Below are positions 27,518 to 39,606 of a DNA stretch of 64,000 nucleotides, one piece after another. Source of the stretch: Priapulus caudatus (lineage: Eukaryota > Priapulida > Priapulimorpha > Priapulimorphida > Priapulidae); NCBI RefSeq assembly GCF_000485595.1, contig NW_014577285.1, positions 71,495-135,494 on the forward strand, given 5' to 3'. The translations under genes were made by a program, and so were the position numbers. A model generated the notes under the pieces. The model had not been told where the DNA came from. It worked only from the letters and a program-made list of their open reading frames with translations, and did not search any database. How positions within the stretch are numbered: the first letter of the stretch is position 1; every line of letters begins with the position of its first letter.

Positions 27518-30500
27518 TGTGCATGTGTGTGTGTGTGTGTGCGCGCGCGTGTGCGTATGTGTCTGTCTGTGTGTTGCGCGTGTGTGTCTGTCTGTGTGTG
27601 AGTGTGTATGTGTGTGCGTGCGTGCGTGCTCGGGCGTGTAAGCTTACCTGATTTCGTCGTCGCCGGGTATCCTGACGATGCGTTGAGTGTGACGGCGGTC
27701 TATGGACACCTTGCTCGAATCCTGGAACCACTGGATGTCAGTCGGCTCATTCTTACAGATGATCTCACACTCGATGATAATCGTCTTACCCTTTCTCTTC
27801 TGCTTAATGCGGGCGTCGCCAAACTCCGGAGGAGGCTCTGCGGGCGCACTGTGAGTACGGGGGAGAAACACATGTCTAACTATAGTGCCTACTGCACACT
27901 CGTCTTATCTGTCATCTCATATACTAACACTGTCTTGCACTTCACTCGGGTTCTGCTATAACTTTTTCATAAATATGGGATGTAGCATGGGAATAAGTGT
28001 TCATGCAATCAAACGTATAATGCAGATTTATATTGATTTCATTTGTTATAGGTTCACAGGTTGTCCACGTACTTTATAAAAGACGAGTAAAATGTATTTT
28101 TTAAGAGCAACACGTCTGACATCAGGATAGGTGATCGCAGAGAACCTGAATTATTCAAGACAACGAGTACTTTTAAAAAACGAGCGATATCACTCACCCT
28201 TCGAAGTTGAGGTTAATATTAGCGTTGGTTTCACCAAGGTCGTTCGTAGCATTGCACTTGTATTTGCCGGTGTCATCTTCTATTACGTTCTATAAATAAT
28301 AGATAAAAGCATAAAAGTTACGATACATCGTCTTAATTTCTTTTTCTATCGTGTTGTTAAAACTGTTATATTTTTAATTGCATACATGTAAACTCCAAAG
28401 CAATAAGGTAACCCTTAAATGCATTAAACTATCATTAAAATACATCCGCGTAATATGGGGTCTAACGAAGCATATGTTGTTCATTACTGGACAGATGCCT
28501 CTTGGTTGCTGTTGTTTTTAGAGCCGAACGGCGTGGTACCTAACTATGTGATACTCGACGTACGGCGTGGTACTCATCTATCTGATACTCGACGTATATG
28601 CATTAACAGCGCGCGAAAAGGCAAAATGGTCACTTTTATGCGTTATCGCAGTTTATGTGGCTTTAAAATACCATCGTCGCAGTGCACACATAAACAATTC
28701 TATTATAGGCGGTGCCTTAAGCATGCCTTCTAATCGGGCGAGCTAGACACGTACTACTATTTCCAGTTGGATAATGTACTCCTCGTCACTGACTGTCGTT
28801 GTGATCTGCTTAAAGCGCCGGGTGCTTTCATGAATCAAATCGTTGTTCCTGTACCACGTGATCTTCGCTTCTGGCTTCGCCTTCAGTTGACACTCGACCT
28901 TGACATTACGGCCGCTGTCGTCCTGACTAATGCTTGGCTTGGCTGTGAAGACTGGTTTTGATCCTTCCGGCTTCTTCTCGCCTAGAGAATACGGCGCGTG
29001 AGACAAGAGATACGAGGTTGGAAGTGTATATTTGTAAGCTATAACTGTGATCAGGTCGTCTAGGAGAAGCCAGCGGATGTTGACTCCACCAGCGTTCACA
29101 TCCTCAGAAATGACATGTTCATTTTTCCCGCTTGCCATTCATGATGAAACTTAATAAGCAACCGAGCCGTGGAGATAAAGCGCATGTACCTTCGATGTTT
29201 AGAGTTAGATTGGCATTGTTCTCGCCATGTTCGTTCTTAGGGTTACATCTGTATATGCCGCCATCGTCAACGCTAGCTTCCTATTGAATGAAAGCACAAA
29301 TTGTGTTTAGATAGGTACGTCAATCGGGGTAAACTACCAACAAAAACGCATATGCGTGCCCGCGCTTAAAACACGCGTTAGTTACCGCGTAAGTGAATTA
29401 TCATGGTCAATTTGGTCCAACTAACTGTATCCAATAAGATAGACACACATTCATACATAATGTTGGCTTCTATCCCTGAATTGTAGTGCCAAATATATGT
29501 ATAATCTTTATCCACATTTTCTATGCAAATGCTAACGAGAATTGCGATATTTACTCAAGTGTCAAAACATATAATGTCTATTCGATTATGATCGCAGCTT
29601 TGTCTTTTTAAATGATATGTCTTTAAAAAGCTTGCTTTGTCTATTTAAAAGTTATCTTATATTATACACGTAATTAATACAGAAACGACGAAATATACTT
29701 ACTCTAATTTCTAAGCGCGCAATATATACATCTTCTTGAAGCTTAAGGCTACTGGCCACTCTGCTGCTAAGCTGCACCACCTCGTTGCCATGGTACCAGG
29801 TGACTGTTGGAGCTGGGTCGGACAGGATCCGCACCTCCATCACGATGAGTTTTCCTCCATCCTCGGGAATGATTTTTGGCTTCTCAGCAAATGCTGGAGC
29901 CGCACCCTTTGGTTTCTCTGGCTCCGCTGTGTTCGGAGACAATCAATGCGGCTGATTAATGCTTAGGACAATAGCATAAACAAAACTTTTATTCCACCCT
30001 AATGCCTCCAATTGTATATATTTTTCATGGGATGGTCACATTACGGGCCTGTTCTAAACATCTTATCACAGGAAGACCAGGTAATGCAATTATCAAAACA
30101 TAGCATATCCATTAAGCATAAAAAAGGAACAAACATTTCTATTGAACGCACTAGGTTACCATTAGCTAATATAAAGCAGATTATGATATCAATATCCCTG
30201 TTTATTAGTAAAGGTAAACGGACTCAAAAGAATTACCTTCAAAATTGAGAGTCAGGTTTGCATTGCTCTCTCCGAACTCATTAGTTGCCGTGCACTTGTA
30301 CTGGCCTCCATCAGCTGGCTCGGGGTCCTTGATAGATATGAGAGCATTATATGCCAAAAGAAAACCTCATTTTTACAAGGGGTTGGTTATAATCCTATAT
30401 GCACCAATATCGCTTAGATGCGTGTTTGTCTATATTTAATTTCGATAGGATGTTCAATTGCTATTACCCTGCTTATTTTTTCTAATTTAAAATGAGAGAA

Positions 30501-33078
30501 ACGTAACGCGATAGAACTTTAGCTGCTGTTTGTGACTCAAACTATGTTTTAACTGTTTATTTAATTCAATATTAATTTTTTTTTAAGTAGTACATACCCT
30601 TATTTCCATCTGTATCGTGTAAACATCGTCACCATCTGGTGTCATTTCGATGGTAATGCGACCACCGGCGTTTACTTCCTTGCCGTTTTGGAGCCAGACA
30701 AAAGTGGGTGCCGGCTTGCACTTTACTCGGCACTGCAGGGTAATCAAACTGCCATCTTCTGATGGAATGATTTTGGGCTTGGATACAAAATTTGGCGCAT
30801 CCCCTTTTGGCCCATTCTCTTCTGGTTCGGCTGAAACAAACAATGTCGTACAATATACTATTCAAAAAATAGAAAATGGCAACCATTGCCAGGGATAAAG
30901 GACACTGGAGGACGAGGACAAAGGACTGGTCCACTTTCCTATTAAACCACACAAAAGACTAATTTTGTTTCGAAAAATATTGACGTTTTTCACGTTTTTA
31001 CTAAGTAAGACGTACCAGCGAAATTCAGAGCAATATTTGCATTGCTCTCTCCTTTGTCGTTGACCGCATTGCATTTATAGGTACCGCCGTCTTGATCTTG
31101 TGGTTCCTACATAGGAGATAGGAAAAACAAATGCTGGTAGCATTAATTAAAATTAAAGACGACTATTGTGGCGCTAAAGTAATATACACAATATATAGTT
31201 TGTGTATGGTCTGTAGATTCATCAAAAGTGGGAACAATTTAAAGCAAAAGTATGCAATGAAACCCCCCATATATGGCATTTTGATATAAATTCATACCGT
31301 CGCCGTTATGAACTATAGCTTGGCAATAATATAATAGTCCGTTATTTAACTATGCTGGCTTATCCGCCGATGAGGTGATAAATCTGACAACTTTGTATAA
31401 ACATGAACATAGGCGAATCTGCTTACCGTGATCACTAGGGTTACCAGGTACAGGTCGTCGCCGAGGCTCTTCGACGTCATGTGGAAGCGTCCGCCTTCCT
31501 CAACAAGATCGCTGCCCCTCATCCACGCTATCTGCGGGGTGGGATCTGCATTCACCTCGCATTCCATGATGAGAAGGTCACCCTCCTGTCTGATGGCAGG
31601 CTTCTTCGTAAACGAGGGCTTCCCTGCAGTTGCCGCTTCATCCTCATCCGCATCAGCTGAAACGATCGTTCGAGAAGATTTATTCATCTACTTACAGGCT
31701 GTCTACACACTACAGAAAAGCTCATATCAAAAAGGAAAGTAAAGCTCACATTCCTCGCATCTCATTAGTATAGTGGCACTGACGTACTCATAAACAAATG
31801 TCTAATAAATAACAGATTATTAGAGCGTCATTCGTTAAACTAAGTATGAAATAATCACTAGGCAGAATCGCAATAAATTTCATAGGTTTATCTATACTAA
31901 CCTCACTATTGCAAAACCCCTAGTTAGTTCGTTATTTTAGAATTGCGATTGCATCGTATTACCTTCACCAGTGCAAAAATCGCATAGAGCGTATTCTCCA
32001 TAACTATATAAGCATTGTCATTTTTCAGATAAATAACGTGCCCAGCATAACAACATAACATGACATGCTTTTATTGTGAGTTTAGTTTGTCATTTTAGGG
32101 CCTGGAAAGCCGTTATATTTTGCGTATGGTTGTTCGTCAGGCGGCCTTATTTTCTTCCAGCTGCTGTCATTCTAAACCAATTGCCGAAGGAGTCTAGGCA
32201 CGACTTGTTATGTCCCAACTCAAAGACTACCGAAACTAGAACCCTCGGCTGTCTAATTTTAGGTCGGCACCAGCTATAATGCATTAACTGGCGGGAAGTG
32301 GCCACAAAACCAAGCTACGTTGGGTGCGGGCGTACGTGGGTGCGGGCGTGCGTACGTGCGTGCGCGCGTGCCTGCGTCCATGGATTCCGTGTGTGCGTGC
32401 GTGTGTGTACATGCGTGCTTGTGTGCGTGCGTGTGAGCGTGATATTTTATATAGACCTACTGTATGCACAAGTGCTTATTTTTTTAAGCTGTGCATACGC
32501 ACTTTATGTATTCGGCGTCGTGTTCGCGGGCTGCGCGAAGGGTGGAAGTAAGAAAAAGTTCGTCAAGCTCTGCTCCGAAATAGGCCAAACGACAACATCC
32601 CGTCGACATTTGGCGCTAGTTGGTCTCTGTCGGGGCGCGCTCTCTAAATTCCACATGGCTTCGCGGCTAGGTCTATATTTAGCATCGCTGTAGGGCACGT
32701 GTCTTAACGGAGATACTGTCACGGGCCATGTAGATACTGTAGATGTATCACGGATGCGGATCGCGTCGTGTTCTGCTCGTGAAGGCGGGGATATCGTCTA
32801 GCATATATAGTACATAGTAGAATAGCACGCAGCACAGAGACCGTAGGAGCGAACATTCCACGCGTACGATAGCCTGCAGAATGTATGCAGGGCTCTTGTT
32901 TATCTCCTCGCGAGTAAGTCGGGCATAGATCGAAAGAAGACCGCCGACGGCATGCTCAGCACTTGTGATGCCATTAAAAGATAGAATTACCGTAAACTTG
33001 GTGTATAATTATTCTTAATTGCAAAGGATAGTTATGCGCTAGCTAATACGCAATAAAAATGATGATGATAATAATAAC

Positions 33079-33121
<43 letters not shown>

Positions 33122-36100
33122 GTAATTATTATTATTATTATTATTATTAACATTATTATTGTCATCATTATTATTAACTGCAGTATTGTTGGTGTTGCTA
33201 TTGGTGCTGTTATTAATTTCACACGTCTAAGATATCACGTATGTATTTACTTCCTTCATTAAAAAATCCATGCATACAACAATACATGGATATTAATCAC
33301 ACATATTTACGTCATAATTGCATCAATGTAAATTATGTTTAGTATGCTTTTTAGTCCGAATTATTCTCAGATCAAATTGTGAGTGAACTTCTATGTGATT
33401 AATGACGCGACGATGGTGATGGTTGGTGGTGTGATTATATGGTTGATGATATATGACGATTGGGGATATTCTATTTTGCGCGTACGCGCATGTGCGAGGC
33501 CCTACCAGTTGTACGTTGTGCATTCTACACCATCTTCAATATTAATTGGTGATGGAAATAAACCTTCGCCTTCCGCCGTCCTCTGGTAAATATTGAGAAC
33601 ACGTGTGAAGGCAGCTAGCCCGGTCTGTAACTATTTAATGTGGAGAACCATTTGATTGAGCGGATACAAGAAACAGTGTCGAAGACTTACAACAACGGGC
33701 GATTCTAATCTTTTGCCGCAGATGAAAAAACACGTTTTTGTGGGCCTCTTGACCTTGAGGTATTTCGAAGAAGCATAGAATCTCTGTGAATTTCTGTACT
33801 AACATTTTGCAAGGCGTTTAGTTATATTATGGGTGCATTATGTGTAAATATCATCGCTGGGGCGATTCATATCTATTCTCTGCTAAAAATTTCTTGTCGC
33901 CTAGGGTAAAATAAAAAATATAATGTGTGCAATATTGCGACGTAATATAATTCTTAGTATTGTGACCTCATATTTTCAGTTACGTTTCAGAGTGCTGACA
34001 CGATTTTCACATGTTTGTTTAATCATCTGTAATACATAATCGCTTCACTCTCGTTAGACAGGTTCTAACCAATTTTAATCAAATTTGATCACTGCACGCA
34101 GAATACGTTTTTATATGATTATGAGTCCACATTAGTGCAACGCGTGTCAACTCAAACCCACCATTAAAGAATTACTGGGGGATTTGCGGACGTCTTGCAA
34201 ACAGCTTTGATGCAGTGCAATAATGAGCTAGAAGCAGTCGTATCGCGCTTGTCTGACTCGTGGGACCCGAAAATAACGCATTTTCCACGGCGCATAGCAA
34301 GTCCGAAAAAGTCGATCACCCATACGTGTGACCCCCCCCCCCTCCTTCCGTGCAGGACCTGTGTCGAACATTCGTGTTTTCCCGCACATTAATCTATCGA
34401 ATTATACACAAACTAGGCATTTCATTATACTCTATCATTTGTTTAGTGTGAAAAATACGGATGTCGTCTTTCCACGGCCTTGTCTGCGCCTGCGCCAGAG
34501 ACGGCCATATTGTTACAACGACGGCGTCTAAGGCAAATAAACTTACATGCCATTTTTGAATCTAGAACACTGCATGAAAACTACATTGCTTGGTCCGTGG
34601 AGCTGTTGTTGCCATCGTGGCTTGGCAATAGATTAACCATCGCGGCTGAATTATGAAAGGCCTGCGCACGAGAAGAAGAGGAGGATGCTGAGGGCGGTCT
34701 ACGAAGCCAAACTAGGCGCTGCGCTTCCTGTGACGAGCAAACGCGCATTGCTAACAACTGACTCACGCTGTCCTGACTCCTATTAATACTTTGCGCAACA
34801 ACAATCCCGTTTACATATTTAGAAACACATGCGCAGTACCAGTGAATACGCGTTGCGCTGGTGTGAGAGAGAGTCCGAGGACAAAATGCTTATTTAATAC
34901 TAATAATATACGCCTTGCTCAGCGTCTGCATAGTTAATTGCGGCGAAGGTATTTTTAACATCGAGTATATAGTAGAGCTAATCTTCTCAAGAAATACAAG
35001 TGCGCTTGTCTCGGGCCATTTAGTTCCCGTATTTGCGGGACATATACTGTCTAACAAACTGCCCCGCTGATTCCCGGACCATATGTTGTATTTCACACAT
35101 GCTCATCGGTTTACATTGCACGAGCCCCAGATATCCGGAAGGGAATTTGACCCTAAACACGCCAGCTATGCTGTTTTGTTGACGTTATAAACAACCGCCG
35201 GTCATTCGTGAGTAGGGGACCTACGGTCAGCGATTTATATTTTGTTCAGTTAAAAACACTCAACGGCTTTGGTGGGTACTGTAATATGTCGCGTGGCACG
35301 GCGCAACTCCGACGAAAAGATTTGGTATTTCGACCGATGCAAGAGCAGTGTTCGAATAAACGAAATATCCCGGAATTGAGATTAGCAAATCAACAGCGTT
35401 TTCAGCAAAGCATTCTTTGTTCGATATGAGTTTCAATGTACCTATTAATCGTCACATTCCGCTTGCATTTGCCGTAGCGAGGTATTTTCAACATCGTTGT
35501 TCGTACTACCGTGAGCTTATATTGATTACAACCTCATGCATAAGCGCCCTTGTGATATGTCACCTATAGAGACTGTGGACACACTACGCGATTTTTCATG
35601 CGATCTAGGCGGCCGGCTCAGTCGTGCGACTCTGTGGGCACACTACGCGACTGAGTCGGGCGACTCTGTGGATTTTCAGCACGCTGATTGGCTGATAAAT
35701 TGTACAATCGGCCAGCTCAATCACAGACCCGGGCACACTAGGCGATTGCAGCCGACCGGCTCAAATAATTATCAAACATGTTTGAATCGGGCGACTCGGC
35801 CGGCCGACTCGAAAATCGACCGCGACTCACTGGACACACTACGCGATTTTTCATGCGATCGAGCCGGCCGGCTCGGTCGGCCGGCTCGATCGCATGAAAA
35901 ATCGCCTAGTGTGTCCACCCCACAGCTTTAAACGCAACTCATTATAGTAATACACTTACTTCCGAAATTTAGATTTATGGTGGCATTGCTCTCTCCGAGG
36001 GTGTTTTTGGCGCTAACTCTGTACTTGCCACCATCCTCTAACGCAATGTCTGTAATATCCAGACCGCACGTGTAGGAGTTGCCATCCGTCTCCGTGAAGA

Positions 36101-39100
36101 TGTGATAACGACCTCCATCACTGAAAATGAAAAAAAATACATCAGACGCCATATCGGATGTTTGAGTCTAAGAGCTTCTACAGCTGTCGGTTTACGCGTA
36201 AATGTGTAAATATTCCAATCTACAGGAAACAGGAGGCGAATCTCATGAATAATCCAATGGCAGCATAGTGATTAGATCTGGTGCTAGTGTGCGGCTCTAA
36301 ACACTTCGCTCTTACCTCAAGGCGTTCTCATTGTGAAACCAGCTGATGGTCGGTACTGGATCTGCAAGTACGCGACAACTGAACATGATCTTGCTGCCAT
36401 CGTCCGCCTGCTTGATTTGCGGCTTTTGAGCGAATTGGGGCGCAATCCCGTCCCTGCAAAGAAAGCAATCCACGCACGTAGTACGATTCGAATAATATCT
36501 ACAATCTTAATAAATTAATATGTAATATATTTCTCTCTTTTTTATCATATGGTCGGTTTTTAACTAGGCCGATCTGCTAGATACATGCAGATACAATGCT
36601 ATTTACATGCCCAGTAATGGGCGTTATGATTGGATAGACAAAGAAATAAGGAGTGAGTGCACGCACTTGTGAAAACCGCCTGATGTCGTTTTATACATGC
36701 CCGATAGCAATATGCACCGATTAGGGTACGTTAGCCAAAAGGGGACGATTTTCTTAATAGGATAATTTTGTCATTGGTCAACAAGGCTGAATGAAATCTC
36801 TCCAGGGGCAGCTATTCGCTGTTATCTGCATAAACTGGCCAGGTTTTTACTATTCATTGAGCAAAGTAAGGCTACGAAGAAATTAGTGAATTATGAGATA
36901 TGAGGTGATAAGCAAAGTAGCATGAAAATTCACGATCAGGCGACAGAGGGGATTGAATGCATACTGTTCGTGGTCAGTTTTAATAGATGCAGTAAATATT
37001 TGTGTAGTACGGTAGCGTAAATTTCCGGGAAATGCGACAAATATACTTAATAGCATATTATTGTTCGTATAGTATAGAGTTATGACGCACTGCTAAGACA
37101 ACACTCTATTTTTACTTAGCCGCCTATCGGCGGGTGGCAAGCGAATTCCAGCGGCGGTATGTTTATTCAAAACGGGCGATTGTTTACGAAAAAAACACGC
37201 GGTTCTCCGTATTTGCATTACGATATATGTATGCTTATCAGTTTATACTAAATCACCAAAAAACTTAACTGACTTGCTTAGTATATGTCTCATCCCACAA
37301 CTTGTAAGTATCTCTTAATATACCTTCGTTATAGTCGCGTCATATATGATTGAAGTAGTGTTAATGTATCATCTGTAGTTTAGTTCAATGCTACTTGCTG
37401 ATGGCATATATACGATATATATATATAATATGTGTGTGACGCTCCTGTGGTCGTGTGTATGTGTGTGTGCGACACACAACCTCGTGTGTGTGTGTGGGGC
37501 CCGCCCGGCCCCCTGTGTGCTGTGTGCTCGCGCCCCCCCTGTTTTTGCCCCCTGCCTAAGACCCTCGCCCCTGTGGTGTGCGACGTGTGTGTGTGTGTGT
37601 GTGTGTGTGTACCTGCGTGCGTATGCACATGTACTTACTTGCGTGCATATTGTATATGCATGTATATGACATTTCGTATAAAGAGTATAACAGTGCTAGT
37701 CATTTGATACTCTGGGCATTGCTAAGAATGGTTGAGCCGAATACAAGCGAAAATGTACGACTGCCACTTTGAAACGAAATTTGTATCGGGTATCCCTGAG
37801 AAAATATCACGCAACATGGTAGAATCTACACATAGTATAAGCATGATAACATCACTATACGATGTTTATCGTTACACATATACTTGTATAACTTCTACAT
37901 TTGCGTCTTGGGATATTATTGCCTCTTTGGCATCTATGTAAATTCAATGTAAATCTAAGAGTCACGCAATATGCCAGCAAAGAATCATAAATATGTGTTC
38001 CTGCCGTAGAGTTTAATCACGATAATGCCTAGTAGAGATTTGAACCCAGACCTATTACTCAGAACCGATTACTAAGTAAATTAGTAGCATCGTTTAATTA
38101 CCATCAACTGAGCGTCTGGTATACCTTAGCGATAAATCGAATCTAAGTAACTGCAATCAATGAACTAATTTTAACGAAACGGTATACAAATGCGAGGAAT
38201 TAATCGATAGATCACTAAACACCCACAGTCCCAGAAATTGTTATATGATAGCTTGATGTTTTTTATGTACTTTTAAAATGGCGTGTTATATAACTGTTAA
38301 GCATCACCGATATATTTGGCGCCGAAAGTTTCGTAAAGTTTTTAGCTCGTCCATAAATACCGTAGCACGCCATAACGTTCCTTCGTCTTCGTGAGATCTG
38401 GTCTAACCATATTATGCTATACCCCTAAGTTCATTCCGACTCATTTCATTCCCAACGTATATGTTTAGACCAAAGCAAAATGCGAATGGCAAAAAGAAAA
38501 CAAACCGACAGCTAGCCACGTGCAACGCTATGTTTACAAAGTGCGATACTATCTGCAAAATATCCCAGGCGCCGGTTTTCCTGTTCCTTCCTCTCTTTCA
38601 AGGAGATTCCAGAAGTTATTCAGGGCATTATAGTATTAACAACGCATATTATAGATTAGTTTACTAGCGTTACGGTCACTCATTCTTTCCCGGCCTCCCC
38701 CATTCTCTACCGTACCCCCTGTAACACATATGAGTTTAATAATTAAATTATTGTTCCAGATGTAATCAGAACGCGTCGGTTGCAGGTAGGCCCAACTATT
38801 ATTACAACATAGGATATATAACTGCCCAGTTGTATTATATAGTATAATTATTTAATTCTTGTTAACGTTTTTTTTGCATCACAGTTTAATTCATCTAATA
38901 TTTTCTAAATGCAGAAGTACAAATTACTAAACATTTCGAGTGGTAAAAGAATTCTTCATTTCATTTCGAGAAGCATTTAAGGTATAATAATGCTCTGCAA
39001 CATAGGTTGTTGATTCGTCACTCATCTCTACTGTTCTCGAAATGTACGCTACAAAATGCAAGTAGTCGTGCATCGTCCTTATATTACGTCCATATATCAT

Positions 39101-39570
39101 CATATATATACGTATACGAGCGTCAAGCTGTGTAAAATTGATATCGACTCTCAGCAGGGGATCTTTCGTCGTCATTTTCCCCAATTTTGCTCAAACGAGC
39201 CCATTGAAAGCGCATATATTGGTTCAGTAGCTTACCCTGTCTTATATAAACCACGCAGTGTCTAAAAGTACGAACGCAATTTACCGAAGTACGCGAAGTA
39301 CCACATTTCAGATGCAAACATCCGTATGTTTTACTTACACTATTATATTATATTATTGTATTATTCATTATGTATTACACTATCTCTGCTTACCAATCAC
39401 ATAACAATACATCTCCTCCTGCTCTAAGAGCAAATACAGTCGCACGTGGGCCTAGAAATTTGTTGTAAATTATATGAAATATGTTAATTATGTGAATTAA
39501 TCGTAAAAGCGAAAAAGAAGCCACTGACACAGGAAGAGCGACCACATATATATATATATTATATTATATA

Positions 39571-39606
<36 letters not shown>

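Larger units (their letters stand above)
31657..35959 (-). other. Large intron between Ig1 and Ig2
   Basis: 4.3 kb intron. It contains the 344-bp inverted-repeat element at 35575-35918, an AAT/ATT tract at about 33.06-33.18 kb and a GTGC-rich stretch at 32.33-32.44 kb. A plus-strand open stretch at 32.3-32.7 kb has no recognisable relative. Phases of the flanking exons (1 and 2 nt) join cleanly without another exon. Confidence 0.5.

Noticed and set aside
32298-32693. Plus-strand 131-codon open stretch
   Set aside because: Lies in a twitchin intron, starts in a GTGC repeat and shows no recognisable domain.
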